A stretch of DNA of 64,000 nt, from assembly GCF_029893345.1 (NCBI RefSeq), contig NZ_JARXVE010000003.1, positions 124,001 through 188,000 on the forward strand. Reading direction: 5' to 3'. Positions 29,340-38,538 of this stretch are shown piece after piece (the stretch's first letter is position 1; the number at the start of each line of letters is the position of its first letter). The DNA comes from Mycolicibacterium frederiksbergense (GTDB taxonomy: Bacteria; Actinomycetota; Actinomycetes; Mycobacteriales; Mycobacteriaceae). A program made the position numbers and the translations under genes. The notes below the pieces were generated by a model. The model was not told the DNA's origin. It worked only from the letters and a program-made list of their open reading frames with translations, and searched no databases.

Positions 29340-29798
29340 GTGGGTGAGTCCGCACCAAATGACGGTGAAGCACCAGTAATAGTTGGTCTGTCCGATGCGG
29401 CGATGCACATGTACATCGCCGCCATCGACGCCTTGCCGCCGAGCAGCGACCCCGAGTTCGCGGACCGCGCCGCAGTTGTCCTCAGCGGTCTGCGCAAGCT
29501 GCAGACCTCGCTGTCGGAGGCAGCCGGACGCAGCCGGGTCACCCCGTCGGTCATCGTCGCGCTCAGCGGTGTGCGCCACCGCTACGACGAGCTGATGACG
29601 ACCGCGGCCGAAGGTCCCGGCGCCACGCTCGGTCAGCGTCTCTATGTCGCCCGCGGCCGCGCGAAGCTGTCCACTCTGGAAGCCGGCAACGGCATCGGTC
29701 TGCGCCAGGACCTCATCGAGGCCGTCGAGGCCGAGGAGCCCGCGACCGAGTCCGAAACCGCTCAGATCAAGGATCTGATCGCCGCGCTCGGCGGCTGA
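29340..29798 (+). CDS. Conserved hypothetical protein with possible HTH C-terminus
   Basis: A 152-aa protein of unknown function. GTG at 29340 is chosen because GAGGGG lies 6-12 bp upstream; a TTG 19 codons earlier is possible but lacks one. The N-terminal half is helical (DAAMHMYIAAIDALPP and VVLSGLRKLQTSLSEAAGRS). The C-terminal part LGQRLYVARGRAKLSTLEAGNGIGLRQDL resembles an Xre-type helix-turn-helix. It is divergent from treS across 213 bp that show no other gene. A regulatory role is inference only. Confidence 0.65.
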   Translation: MGESAPNDGEAPVIVGLSDAAMHMYIAAIDALPPSSDPEFADRAAVVLSGLRKLQTSLSEAAGRSRVTPSVIVALSGVRHRYDELMTTAAEGPGATLGQRLYVARGRAKLSTLEAGNGIGLRQDLIEAVEAEEPATESETAQIKDLIAALGG

Positions 29799-29830
29799 TC
29801 CAGCCGACGCACGAACGGTAGGGTCGCTGC

Positions 29831-30679
29831 GTGACACGAGACTCAAGCAGCACCGATCGCTCGCGCGACTCAGGCAGCACCGATCGCTCGCGCGATCATG
29901 GCGATCCCGGTGATGCCCCCTCGGTTCCTCCCCCGTTGACGGAGGTTGCCCAGGGGGCACGTCCGTCTGCAGCCGAGGAAGCCCGCACGATCGCCGCGTC
30001 GACCAACGTCGGCACGCTGGCCTCGCTCACCGCCGACGGCGACCCGTGGGCGTCCTACGTCACCTTTGGGCTACTGGCCGGGGCGCCGGTGCTGTGCGTT
30101 TCGAACCTGGCCGAGCACGGCCGCAATCTCGTCGGCGACCCTCGGGCCAGCATCGCGATCGTGGCGCCCGATTCCGGGTCGGACCCGTTGGCCGGCAGCC
30201 GCGTCACCCTGGCCGGCGTCGTCGAACGACCCACCGGTGACGAGCTCGCCGCCGCCCGCCAAGCCCACCTGGACGCGGTGGCCGCCGCCCGCTACTACAT
30301 CGACTACAGCGACTTTTCGCTCTGGGTGCTGCGGGTCCGCCGGGTGCGCTGGGTCGGCGGGTACGGCCGGATGGATTCGGCCACCGGTGCGGACTATGCC
30401 GCCGCCGAACCCGACCCGGTGTCGCCGCACGCGGCCGGCGCGATCGAGCACCTCAACGCCGACCACGCCGATTCGCTGGCCGATATGGCCCGCGCCCTCG
30501 GTGGGTATCCCGACACCACGTCGGCGGTGTGCACCGGCGCCGACCGCTACGGCCTGGATCTGCGGGTCAGCACCGAGCGCGGGATGGCCTACACCCGGGT
30601 GGGCTATGCCGCGCCGCTCAGCTCGTACGGCGAGTTGCGGGCGGCCACAGTCGAGTTGGCCCACCGCGCTCAGGCCTGA
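29831..30679 (+). CDS. HugZ-like split-barrel protein with DUF2470 domain
   Basis: A 282-aa protein. Residues ~45-185 form a pyridoxamine-oxidase-like split barrel (STNVGTLASLTADGDPWASYVTF, then LGVLRVRRVRWVGGYGRM-type strands). Residues ~200-280 are the DUF2470 domain with IEHLNADHADSLADMARALGG. This domain pair defines HugZ-type haem-degrading or haem-binding proteins; haem binding is not proven here. GTG start. The first ~35 residues are disordered and include two copies of a 9-residue repeat encoded by a 27-bp tandem duplication. Confidence 0.85.
   Translation: MTRDSSSTDRSRDSGSTDRSRDHGDPGDAPSVPPPLTEVAQGARPSAAEEARTIAASTNVGTLASLTADGDPWASYVTFGLLAGAPVLCVSNLAEHGRNLVGDPRASIAIVAPDSGSDPLAGSRVTLAGVVERPTGDELAAARQAHLDAVAAARYYIDYSDFSLWVLRVRRVRWVGGYGRMDSATGADYAAAEPDPVSPHAAGAIEHLNADHADSLADMARALGGYPDTTSAVCTGADRYGLDLRVSTERGMAYTRVGYAAPLSSYGELRAATVELAHRAQA
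29840..29893. repeat. 27-bp tandem repeat inside a coding region
   Basis: Two adjacent 27-bp units (29840-29866, 29867-29893) differing at one base, each beginning GACTCA and ending GCTCGCGC. They encode DSSSTDRSR and DSGSTDRSR in the disordered N-terminus of the HugZ-like protein. In-frame copy-number variation between strains is possible. Confidence 0.9.
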
Positions 30680-30705
30680 TTGAGCGCACCGCGCTCAGGC
30701 CTTTT
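30662..30705 (+). terminator. Hairpin terminator with 16-bp direct repeat
   Basis: CACCGCGCTCAGGCCT occurs at 30662-30677 (end of the HugZ-like gene) and again at 30687-30702. The second copy forms a 7-bp stem, TGAGCGC and GCGCTCA with an ACC loop (30681-30697), followed by GGCCTTTTA. This looks like an intrinsic terminator created by duplicating the gene end. Confidence 0.6.
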
Positions 30706-30740
30706 AGGAGCCGCTCACCAGGTGCCATACGATCACGGGT

Positions 30741-31319
30741 ATGCCTGCTGAGACCGAGCGCCCGGACACCTGGCAAGCCGCCTTCGACCTGATCCGTACT
30801 CGCGGCTACGAGCACCGTGAGGAACCGTTTCGGCTGGCCAGCGGGCAGTTGAGCCACGACTACATCGACGGCAAGTTCGCCATCGACACCGGCGAGCGGA
30901 TGGCCGTCGTCAGTCGCGCGGTCGCCGATCTGGCGGCTGCCCGCGGTATTGAATTCGACGCTGTCGGCGGGCTCACCATGGGCGCCGACCCACTGGCCCA
31001 CGGTGTGGCGATGGTCACCGGCAAGGCGTGGTTCTCGGTGCGCAAGGAACAGAAGTCACGTGGCCGCGAGCAGTGGATCGAAGGCACCCGGATCGAGCCC
31101 GGCACCCGGGTGCTGCTGGTCGACGACGTGATCAGCACCGGCGGCTCCACCGAAATCGCCTACGAGCGGGTCACCGCGGTCGGGGCCGTGGTCACCGGGG
31201 TTATCCCGATGGTCGACCGCGGCGACATCGCCACCGGACGTTTCGCCAAGCGCGGCGTTCCGTTCGCGGCGCTGGTCACCTACCGCGATCTGGGAATCGA
31301 ACCAGTCAAGGACGTCTAA
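30741..31319 (+). CDS. Orotate phosphoribosyltransferase-like protein (PyrE family)
   Basis: A 192-aa type I phosphoribosyltransferase. The PRPP loop is RVLLVDDVISTGGST (about 123-137). The N-terminal hood FRLASGQLSHDYIDGKF and GGLTMGADPLA match orotate phosphoribosyltransferases, which make OMP from orotate and PRPP. The flexible loop reads VRKEQKSRGREQWIEG, keeping K/R residues used for PRPP chemistry although the usual KDHG motif is altered. It could instead be a purine salvage enzyme. Not in a pyrimidine operon. Confidence 0.8.
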   Translation: MPAETERPDTWQAAFDLIRTRGYEHREEPFRLASGQLSHDYIDGKFAIDTGERMAVVSRAVADLAAARGIEFDAVGGLTMGADPLAHGVAMVTGKAWFSVRKEQKSRGREQWIEGTRIEPGTRVLLVDDVISTGGSTEIAYERVTAVGAVVTGVIPMVDRGDIATGRFAKRGVPFAALVTYRDLGIEPVKDV

Positions 31320-31323
31320 AGCG

Positions 31324-32175
31324 TCAGGCGCCGCCGATCAGGGTGGTACGCAATTCGGCTCGGGTAGTGCGAGGCGACCAGTCCAACGCCTGCCGCACGG
31401 CGGACGTGTCAAAGGCGCTGGCGCGCGGGTTTGCCCGGTAACGCGCGTGATCGACGGTGCCGGGCAACGCGCCGAGGGACTCCGACAGGAACTCCAACGT
31501 ATTCCTCGGCGACAGGGTGTCATCGGCAGCGACCAGGTAGGGGCCGAATCCCGGTGCGGCCGCCTCCAGCGCCGCAAGAAACGCCTCACCGCAGTCCGTG
31601 GCCGCGATGTATTCGCCCAGGAAGATCTGGCCGTCGGGGTCGAGCAGCTCATCCAGATTGTCGGCGGTCACCACCGTGCACGGCCGAAGGCAGACCACCT
31701 CAAGCGCATTGCCGTCGACGAACGAGCGTGCCATGGTCTCCGCGGCGGCCTTGCTGACGCTGTATGGCTCGACCGGGGAAACCGGGTGTTCCTCGGTGAT
31801 GGGCAGTCGTAGGGGTTTCCAGTCCTCACGCATCTCGTGCAGGCCCATCGCCGCGACGCTGGAACACAGCACCACCCGGCGAACCCCGACTTGGGCACTG
31901 ACTTCGAGAACATTCCAGGTGCCCAGCGCATTCACCCGCATGGTGTCCTCGCCGCGCTCATGGAAGTCGTAGTCCACACCGGCCAGATGGATGACGGCGT
32001 CGGCCCCGGCGAATGCCCTTCGCAACGACTCGACATCGAGCACATCGATGACTACCCGGCCGTCACAGACTGCTGGCGCTGCCCGGTCGGCCACAATCAC
32101 CTCGTGATGGCGCATCACGGCCGAACACACGTACCGGCCCAGCCTGCCGGCGCCGCCGGTCACCACTACTCGCAT
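31324..32175 (-). CDS. NAD-dependent epimerase/dehydratase (extended SDR)
   Basis: A 283-aa extended SDR with GGAGRLGRYV as the NAD motif and a canonical YSVSK active site (unlike the two YxxxR paralogues in this window). The aspartate after strand 2 (VADRAAP) suggests NAD preference. Its ATG overlaps the APC permease stop (TAATG), so it is the last gene of the seven-gene operon. Uronate dehydrogenase or nucleotide-sugar epimerase relatives share this pattern. The operon context suggests oxidation of a catabolic intermediate. Confidence 0.87.
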   Translation of the reverse strand: MRVVVTGGAGRLGRYVCSAVMRHHEVIVADRAAPAVCDGRVVIDVLDVESLRRAFAGADAVIHLAGVDYDFHERGEDTMRVNALGTWNVLEVSAQVGVRRVVLCSSVAAMGLHEMREDWKPLRLPITEEHPVSPVEPYSVSKAAAETMARSFVDGNALEVVCLRPCTVVTADNLDELLDPDGQIFLGEYIAATDCGEAFLAALEAAAPGFGPYLVAADDTLSPRNTLEFLSESLGALPGTVDHARYRANPRASAFDTSAVRQALDWSPRTTRAELRTTLIGGA

Positions 32176-33632
32176 TATTTGAGCCTCGCATCCATCTGTC
32201 GCGCTGGCTCCGAGGCTTGAATCTTCTCGAATTCTTCGCTGCGAGTGAGCCATTCGGTGTCACCGCGTACCGAGCGAATGACCAGGACCGCGGCGCCAAG
32301 GACGAACCAGGCTATGACCACCGGCAGCGCCCAGTTCAACGGTGCCTCGGGCAGCGGATTGAGCGACATGTAGGAGACCGCGATGAGTGCCACGGAGCCG
32401 ACGAGTGGGACGGCACCGTGCTTGATGATGTTGAACTCCGATCGCGCCCGAGTGCGGTACAGCCGCCACACCGCGAAGTTGGCCAGCACGTACACGAAGT
32501 TGAGCGCGAAGACGAACAGCAAGCCGGTGAAGGCGAAGACCTGCGACAGGCCTACCGTCGCGACGAGCAGGAACCCTACGCCGACGTTGAGGATCGTCTG
32601 CAGCACCACAGCGTTGCCGGGGGTGTAATTGCGGTTGAGCCGGCCGAGGATCGCGGGCAACGTGCCGGTGCGTCCCATCTCATAGAAGATGCGGATCGAA
32701 GCGTTCATACAGGCCAGGCAGGCGCCGACGATGGCGGTGACCATGGCGATGGGTGCCAGAATCCACGCGGCGCCCCAGTGCCGTTCGGCCAGCACAAAGA
32801 TCGGCGGAATCTCCGAATCTGCCATGGTGGCAAGCTGGTTCGTGCCCCAGCCGGTGATCTCGCCCCAGGTGGTGATGACCACGAACACCGCCATGATGAG
32901 GATCGATCCGAGGACGGCTCGTGGCACGTTCTTCAATGGGTTTGATGTTTCCTCGCCGAGGGTGGCGGCGTTGTCCCAACCGGTGAGGTTGTAGATGCTG
33001 AAGATGAACCCCAGGAAGAAGCCGCTCATCCCCGGGCTGTTGTGGCCCCAGATCCACGAGATGCTGGTGCCGCCGTCACCCGGGACGAAGAGGCACCACA
33101 CGCACAGCGCCAGCATGATGAGGATCTCGGCGAGGCCGAGGACGACCACGACACCTACTGCCATCTCCACGCCGCGATGCGCCAACACCGCCACCACCGC
33201 GATGAGCACCAGCATCGGTAGCCACCACGGGATGTCGATCCCGTAGTTCGTCAACAGGATCTGATGCAGGGTGGACCCGAGCACGGTGGTCAGCATCGCT
33301 GTGGCAACCGGGTAGAACAGCAGGTAAACCCAACTGACCATGAACGCCGAGCGGGGTCCGATGAGTTGACGCGTGAAGGATCCGTAGGACCCGGCAGAGC
33401 GGAGGTGCCGGGTCAGTTGCGCGAGTGAATACCCCAGCAGATAGGACACCACCGCGGCGAGGAGGACGGCCAACGGGCTGAGAAAACCCGCGGTGATCGC
33501 CAGGAACGGTACGGAGAAGATGACGCTGACCGCGGGCGACATCGTCGCGATCGACTGCATGATCGCTCCGGGGAGCGTGACGGCGCCCGCGCGCAATCCA
33601 TCCGGTGGTGCTGTGGCATCGTTCACGGTCAT
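32175..33632 (-). CDS. APC-superfamily amino acid/polyamine permease
   Basis: A 485-aa membrane protein with about 12 helices. It opens PGAIMQSIATMSPAVSVIFS and has the GFIFSIYNLTGWDNAATLGEE block near helix 6, the conserved FxGxxxxxxxxEE substrate region of APC transporters. RBS AAGGAG precedes the ATG at 33632. It sits in the ureohydrolase/creatininase operon and is the likely uptake system for that pathway's amino or guanidino substrate. Confidence 0.92.
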   Translation of the reverse strand: MTVNDATAPPDGLRAGAVTLPGAIMQSIATMSPAVSVIFSVPFLAITAGFLSPLAVLLAAVVSYLLGYSLAQLTRHLRSAGSYGSFTRQLIGPRSAFMVSWVYLLFYPVATAMLTTVLGSTLHQILLTNYGIDIPWWLPMLVLIAVVAVLAHRGVEMAVGVVVVLGLAEILIMLALCVWCLFVPGDGGTSISWIWGHNSPGMSGFFLGFIFSIYNLTGWDNAATLGEETSNPLKNVPRAVLGSILIMAVFVVITTWGEITGWGTNQLATMADSEIPPIFVLAERHWGAAWILAPIAMVTAIVGACLACMNASIRIFYEMGRTGTLPAILGRLNRNYTPGNAVVLQTILNVGVGFLLVATVGLSQVFAFTGLLFVFALNFVYVLANFAVWRLYRTRARSEFNIIKHGAVPLVGSVALIAVSYMSLNPLPEAPLNWALPVVIAWFVLGAAVLVIRSVRGDTEWLTRSEEFEKIQASEPARQMDARLK

Positions 33633-33679
33633 GCTCCTTGGTTTTGGTCGAATAACTGAGGTGTTCGCGCGGTTTGGGC

Positions 33680-34261
33680 TCAGACCCGGGTACGGATGGT
33701 CGAGTTGTTGCAGGGAACGATCTGACCGGTCAGGTGGGTGAGTTCGCCATCGGCGAGGAAGGCGACGAGTTGGCCAACCTGGGTGCGATACGTTTCGGCA
33801 CCGGGGCCGTACAGCAGGTCCGATTGAACGGCGGCTGCGTTCACCGCCACACCGCGTGGGCTGAATTCTCGTGCCAGCGATTTCGTCATGGCAATGGCAG
33901 CACCGCCGAGGGCGGACTGCACCGATCGGTTGGCGGTGCCGCAGATTCCCGCGTCATCGGCGACCAGCACGACGCGACCACCACCGTGTTCGGCCATGAG
34001 GGAGGTCGTTTGCAGGCTTTCGAAGGCGGAGACCAGGGTGGTCTCGATGGGGTCCCACCACTCGGACGGGTCGGCGTCGAGAAACGCCTCGTCCTCCAGG
34101 TGCTGCGGCAGCAGGCCAACGACCAGAACGATTGGCGCGGTAGCCGTTTCGGCGACGGACAACCCCGGTGCGTCACCTCGCATCGTCGTGAGTGCGGCGC
34201 TGATCGGTGCGGCCAGGATCTCCGGTAGATGCGCCAGTTCGACATCGATTGCAGTACTCAC
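33680..34261 (-). CDS. SDR-fold protein without catalytic residues
   Basis: A 193-aa protein homologous to classical SDRs in its second half (AGICGTANRSVQSALGGAAIAMTKSLAREFSPRGVAVNAAAV). Aligned to the family, the active-site Tyr is Gln, the Lys is Gly and the Ser strand VSS is VAD. The N-terminal glycine-rich nucleotide motif is missing. It is not frameshifted and keeps normal codon use, so it appears selected. GTG start overlapping the complete SDR upstream by 4 bp. A structural or regulatory partner of that SDR is the best inference. Confidence 0.78.
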   Translation of the reverse strand: MSTAIDVELAHLPEILAAPISAALTTMRGDAPGLSVAETATAPIVLVVGLLPQHLEDEAFLDADPSEWWDPIETTLVSAFESLQTTSLMAEHGGGRVVLVADDAGICGTANRSVQSALGGAAIAMTKSLAREFSPRGVAVNAAAVQSDLLYGPGAETYRTQVGQLVAFLADGELTHLTGQIVPCNNSTIRTRV

Positions 34262-34965
34262 ATCACACTCCCTGCGTTGGGTGAGATGACCTGTCCGGAA
34301 AGGCCTGCGCGGCCATCCAGCAGGAAAGCGATGGATCGGGCGATCTCATGCGGCTTGACCAGGCCACGCGATGGCAAGGTGGACAGGTAGGCGTCGGTGC
34401 GCCACACCGTGTCTGGGGCGATCATTGCGGTGTCCGTCGGTCCCGGCGCGACGCTGTTCACCCCGATGCCGAAAGGCGCGAACTCCACCGCCAACGCACG
34501 CGTCAGGCCGAGCAGCGCACCCTTGGCCGCCACGTAGTGCAGGGCATCGTCCCCTCCGGCGAGCGCCAACTCGGACGAAACCGACACGATCTGGCCGCCA
34601 CCGTTCTCAGACATCGCCGGGGCGGCCACCCGGCACCAGAAGCCGAACGCCCGTAAGTGGGTGCGCAGCATCGACTTCAGCGAGGTGGTGCTGATTTCGC
34701 TGAGCGGGATCTCCTCGACATATCCGGCCGCGCTGACCACACCGGTGACCGGGCCCAACTCTTGGCATATCCGCACGAATGCGTCGTGCATGCTCTCGGT
34801 GTCCATGACGTCGATGCGCAGGTCCAGGTCGACGTCGGGCGACGGTGACCGATCCAGGCCGGCCACCAGCCAGCCGTTGCGGCGGAGTTCCGTCGTCGTC
34901 GCGGCTCCGATGCCGCCGGCGCTGCCGGTGACGATGGCGACGCGGCGATCAGGCATCGTCGTCAC
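34258..34965 (-). CDS. Short-chain dehydrogenase/reductase (classical)
   Basis: A 235-aa classical SDR. NAD(P) motif TGSAGGIGAA (about 13-22), active-site Ser in SVSSELA, and Tyr/Lys in HYVAAKGALLGLTRALA. LDRSPSPD after strand 2 suggests NAD(H). GTG at 34965 or ATG at 34956, both overlapping the creatininase-family gene. Followed by an overlapping, catalytically dead homologue. It probably oxidises an alcohol intermediate of the operon's pathway. Confidence 0.92.
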   Translation of the reverse strand: MTTMPDRRVAIVTGSAGGIGAATTTELRRNGWLVAGLDRSPSPDVDLDLRIDVMDTESMHDAFVRICQELGPVTGVVSAAGYVEEIPLSEISTTSLKSMLRTHLRAFGFWCRVAAPAMSENGGGQIVSVSSELALAGGDDALHYVAAKGALLGLTRALAVEFAPFGIGVNSVAPGPTDTAMIAPDTVWRTDAYLSTLPSRGLVKPHEIARSIAFLLDGRAGLSGQVISPNAGSVM

Positions 34966-35725
34966 CTCTGAACTCCTTGCGCAGTGCCGTGGTCATCTCG
35001 GTCACGGCAACCTCGAACATCGCCCGGCCGAGTTCGGGAGAGCTGCCGTGCGCTGTCCGCAGCACCCCGGAGGAATCCACCATTCCCGGCGGTTCGGGAA
35101 GCACGGTGTATGGCGGCGCGAAGACCGAGGCTGTGTCCGGCGAAATCAGCTGCGGCCGAACCCGTTCAGGGTCGAGATGCCAAACCAGCGAGGTTTCGAC
35201 GACGCCGGCGTGCTCGGCTTCCCACCCGGGAAACGCACCGTCGAAGATCTCGTCGAGTTGCTGCGGGCTGATCTGCTCCCACCAGTTCAGGATGACCACC
35301 TTGGTTTGGGCACCGCGCTCCAATGCGAGGTTGACGCCCTCGACGAGGAACAGGGTGTTTTCGAAATGCCCATTGATCAGTGCGATGCGCGACAGCCCAT
35401 GCCGCGCCCATCCGTAGACGATGTCGGAGACGATCGCGCTGAGGGTGGCTCCGCGCAGGCTCACCGTTCCGGGGAACAGTTCTCCCCCACCGCTGGTCGG
35501 CTGTGACCGGTAACCGTAGTTGAACCCGGGCAGGACCACACCGCCGATGCGTTCGGCGAGGGCCTCGGAGAACTTGACGGCCAGAAAGGTGTCGGTATCG
35601 AGACCCATGTGCGGACCGTGCTGTTCTATCGCGCCGACCGGGACGAGTCCGATGTCATGGCCCGCCCGCTGTGCGATGTCTGGTCCACTGAGCAGGCCGG
35701 CAGTTGTGACGAACGGTTCGGACAT
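34949..35725 (-). CDS. Creatininase-family amidohydrolase
   Basis: A 258-aa protein of the creatininase fold, which includes creatinine amidohydrolase, MftE and ArfB. Metal ligands are visible: E34 and H36 in GAIEQHGPHMGLDTDT, with D43/D45, the His in LINGHFENT and the Glu in HAGVVETSL. Length matches the family. ATG at 35725, 8 bp after the ThDP gene. Next to a ureohydrolase and a permease, an amide or lactam hydrolysis step on a guanidino compound is plausible; true creatininase activity is not assured. Confidence 0.88.
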   Translation of the reverse strand: MSEPFVTTAGLLSGPDIAQRAGHDIGLVPVGAIEQHGPHMGLDTDTFLAVKFSEALAERIGGVVLPGFNYGYRSQPTSGGGELFPGTVSLRGATLSAIVSDIVYGWARHGLSRIALINGHFENTLFLVEGVNLALERGAQTKVVILNWWEQISPQQLDEIFDGAFPGWEAEHAGVVETSLVWHLDPERVRPQLISPDTASVFAPPYTVLPEPPGMVDSSGVLRTAHGSSPELGRAMFEVAVTEMTTALRKEFRGDDDA

Positions 35726-35733
35726 GCGAGCTC

Positions 35734-37338
35734 CTAGAGGTGAGTGGGGGCGAACATCCGCAGCAGTGCGGGCAGCACCACCACCGACGGGCCGGATGTT
35801 GCGAAGGTGTCCGCGACGACGCGGCCGACATCGGCCAGTGTTGCGCGATGCGCGGGGACGCCGAAACTGGTTGCCAGCGCGACGAAGTCGGGTCGGGCCA
35901 GCTCGGTGGCGGTCGCCTGACCGAACGCGTCGGTCATGTACTCGCGCAGGATCCCGTAGCCACCGTCGTCGACGATGAGCCATGTGACGTCGGCGTCGTG
36001 TTGCCGTGCGGTGGCCAGTTCTGCGATGGAGTACATCGCGCCGCCGTCACCGGATACCGCGAACGTCCGCCGCCCCGATCCGATCGCCGCTGCCACGGCT
36101 GCGGGGAACGCGTAGCCGAGGCCGCCCGAACCCTGCGCCGAGTGGAACCCGCCGCCGGCAGGATCCCAGGCCGACCAAGCCCAGTAGCCGGCAATGGTCA
36201 TGTCCCAGAACGTGTGTGCGGTCGACGGGACCGCGGCGCGCAGGTCGCGCATCAAGGTGAGTTCGTCGGCGAGGTCCTGCGCGCCGAGCCTGGCCTCGAC
36301 CGCCTGGCGCAGTTCCGCGGCGATCTGCCTGCCGCGGGACGGGTCGCGCGGCGACACATGCTCGGCGATGGCGCGCAGTGCGAGTGCCGCATCGGCGTGG
36401 ACGGCGAGCGCGGGGTAGTTCGCCTCCAGCACCCGGGCTTCGGCGTCGACGTGGATCAACCGTCCCTTCGGCGCGAACGTGAAGTAGTTGCTGGTCACCT
36501 CGCCCATCGCGGTGCCGACGGCGAGCAGCACGTCGGCGTCCTCGAGCAGTGCGGTGGTGTGGCGGTCCTCGATCCAGGATGCGGCCGACAAAGGGTGATC
36601 GAAGGCGATGGCGCCCTTGCCCCCGACCGTGGAAACCACGGCGGCGCCCAGCTTTTCGGCCAGCGCCAGCAACGCGTCGGATCCGCCCGGGGAGCGGCGT
36701 ACGCCGCCGCCGGCCAGGATGAGCGGTCGCTGCGCCGAGTTCAACAGGGCGGCGGCCTCGCGGATCAACTCGATTCGCGGGGCACGCCACGTGGGCGTGA
36801 CCTCGAGGGCGGTCACCGGCGGCACGGCCGTCGGTTCCAGCAGCACGTCTTGCGGGATCTCCACCCAGGTCGGGCCGGCCGGCGCCGACAACGCCAACGC
36901 CAACGCATCGGCGATGCGGCTGGGAATCTCGGCCGCGTGGCGTACGGTGACAACGCTTTTGGTGACATTGACCGCGCTGGCCTTTTGATCGTCGAGTTGG
37001 TGCAGCATGCCTCGGCGCAGGCCCAGACCGGATCGGGGCACCTGGCTGGCGATGACCAGCACCGGCACCCCGGTGGCGTAGGGCTCCTGCAGCGCCCCGA
37101 GGGCGGTCAATGCACCCGGTCCGGTGGACAGGAACAGCACCCCGACTTCTCCGGTGACCCGGCTGTAGCCGTCGGCGCCGAACGCGGAGTTGTTCTCCAC
37201 CCGGGAGCTGACGAACCGCAGGTCACTGCGCCGGATGGCGTCGAACAGGCCCAGCGCGTTCTGGCCGGGGATGCCGAACACGTGCGAGACACCCAGCGCG
37301 GTAAGGGTTTCGACGACGAGGTCGCCGCCGTTACGCAC
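35734..37338 (-). CDS. ThDP-dependent enzyme of the acetolactate synthase/2-ketoacid decarboxylase family
   Basis: A 534-aa thiamin diphosphate enzyme. The activating Glu is E48 ([15 protein letters not shown]), and the ThDP-Mg site is [13 protein letters not shown]...VDDGGYG, where the usual Asn is Asp. The middle domain binds nucleotide-like cofactors poorly, so FAD use is doubtful. It overlaps the ureohydrolase by 8 bp. Such pairing recalls AruI (2-ketoarginine decarboxylase) with guanidinobutyrase of the Pseudomonas arginine transaminase pathway, but benzoylformate-type or cyclic-diketone chemistry is also possible. Confidence 0.88.
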   Translation of the reverse strand: MRNGGDLVVETLTALGVSHVFGIPGQNALGLFDAIRRSDLRFVSSRVENNSAFGADGYSRVTGEVGVLFLSTGPGALTALGALQEPYATGVPVLVIASQVPRSGLGLRRGMLHQLDDQKASAVNVTKSVVTVRHAAEIPSRIADALALALSAPAGPTWVEIPQDVLLEPTAVPPVTALEVTPTWRAPRIELIREAAALLNSAQRPLILAGGGVRRSPGGSDALLALAEKLGAAVVSTVGGKGAIAFDHPLSAASWIEDRHTTALLEDADVLLAVGTAMGEVTSNYFTFAPKGRLIHVDAEARVLEANYPALAVHADAALALRAIAEHVSPRDPSRGRQIAAELRQAVEARLGAQDLADELTLMRDLRAAVPSTAHTFWDMTIAGYWAWSAWDPAGGGFHSAQGSGGLGYAFPAAVAAAIGSGRRTFAVSGDGGAMYSIAELATARQHDADVTWLIVDDGGYGILREYMTDAFGQATATELARPDFVALATSFGVPAHRATLADVGRVVADTFATSGPSVVVLPALLRMFAPTHL

Positions 37339-38287
37339 CGCGACGCTCCGGGCCCAGCGCCAGCAGCGATACCAGGTCGTAGGTGACGTGGGAGGCGGCC
37401 ACGCCGGTCATTTCGGCGTGGTCGTAGGCCGGGGCGACCTCGACCACATCGGCTCCCACCAGGTTCAGCCCGCGGAACCCGCGCAGGATCTCCAGCAGTT
37501 CGCGGCTGCTGATACCGCCCGCCTCGGGGGTGCCGGTACCCGGGGCATGAGACGGGTCGAGCACGTCGATGTCCACCGACACGTACACCGGCCGGTCGCC
37601 CACCCGCTGGCGCAGCTTGTCGACCACCTCGCGCACGCCCTGGTAGTACACGTCCGAGGAGGTGACGATGCCGAATCCGAAGCGGCGGTCGTCTTCGAGG
37701 TCTTTCTTGCCGTACAGCGGGCCGCGGGTACCGACGTGCGAGAGCGCCTCGGTGTCGAGAATGCCCTCCTCGACGGCCCGGCGGAACGGGGTGCCGTGGG
37801 TGTATTCGGCGCCGAAGTAGGTGTCCCAGGTGTCCAGGTGGGCGTCGAAGTGCACCAGCGCCACAGGGCCGTGCTTGGCGGCCGCGGCACGCAGCAGCGG
37901 CAGCGCGATGGTGTGGTCCCCGCCGATGGTCACCAATTTCGTTCCGTCGGAAGTGAGTTCGCGCGCAGCGTCTTCGATGGTCTCGATGGCTTCGTTGATG
38001 TTGAACGGGTTCACCGCGATATCACCGGCATCGGCCACCTGGACGACATCGAACGGCGAGACGTCGAGAGCGGGGTTGTACGGCCGGATCAGACGCGAGG
38101 ACTCCCGCACATGGGTGGGACCGAACCGGGTGCCGGGGCGGTAGGAGACCCCGGAGTCGAAGGGCACCCCGGCGATGACCACATCGGCCTTGCCCACCTG
38201 ATCGAGGCGCGGCAGGCGGGCGAACGACGCAGGCCCGGCAAACCGCGGGGTCTTGGATGCGTCGACCGGGCCGATGGGCGTGGTCAT
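37331..38287 (-). CDS. Agmatinase/guanidinobutyrase-type ureohydrolase
   Basis: A 318-aa dinuclear Mn enzyme releasing urea from a guanidino substrate. All metal ligands are present: H125 (GGDHT), D148/H150/D152 (FDAHLDT) and D239/D241 (SVDIDVLDP). The substrate loop [14 protein letters not shown] is of the agmatinase/guanidinobutyrase type rather than arginase. RBS AGGAGG before the ATG. First gene of the operon, divergent from the Lrp-type regulator. Substrate choice among agmatine, guanidinobutyrate and guanidinopropionate cannot be settled from sequence. Confidence 0.93.
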   Translation of the reverse strand: MTTPIGPVDASKTPRFAGPASFARLPRLDQVGKADVVIAGVPFDSGVSYRPGTRFGPTHVRESSRLIRPYNPALDVSPFDVVQVADAGDIAVNPFNINEAIETIEDAARELTSDGTKLVTIGGDHTIALPLLRAAAAKHGPVALVHFDAHLDTWDTYFGAEYTHGTPFRRAVEEGILDTEALSHVGTRGPLYGKKDLEDDRRFGFGIVTSSDVYYQGVREVVDKLRQRVGDRPVYVSVDIDVLDPSHAPGTGTPEAGGISSRELLEILRGFRGLNLVGADVVEVAPAYDHAEMTGVAASHVTYDLVSLLALGPERRGA

Positions 38288-38460
38288 GCGGGAGCCTCCT
38301 GGGGATCGGTGGTTGTCGGTGCCGTCTTGTGGTGCGGGTCCGTGTGGTGCGGGTCACTGTAGGGCGGTCCGACGCACTTGTACAACCAGATCAACCACTA
38401 CATAAGCGTTCGGAATCACGATTTGCCTGAATACCATCGACAATCTGACTTTATCGGTCT

Positions 38461-38473
38461 GTATCGTCGATAC
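38461..38473. promoter_or_regulatory. Palindrome in the Lrp/ureohydrolase divergent promoter
   Basis: GTATCGTCGATAC, a perfect 13-bp palindrome with central T, lies in the 251-bp gap between the ureohydrolase and the Lrp-type regulator. TTGTACAA (about 38379) and GAAAATTTTC (near 38500) are further symmetric AT-rich elements in the same gap. Candidate Lrp/AsnC sites. Apart from these the gap holds no gene. Confidence 0.45.
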
Positions 38474-38538
38474 TGACGCACGATATGACGTGTGGGCCTG
38501 GATGAAAATTTTCCGACAATTTTCGAGGGGAGAGTGCG

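Noticed and set aside
35740..37386. 548-codon plus-strand frame opposite the ThDP enzyme
   Set aside because: Mirror of a strong family match on the minus strand; composition is low-complexity Arg/Gly/Val.
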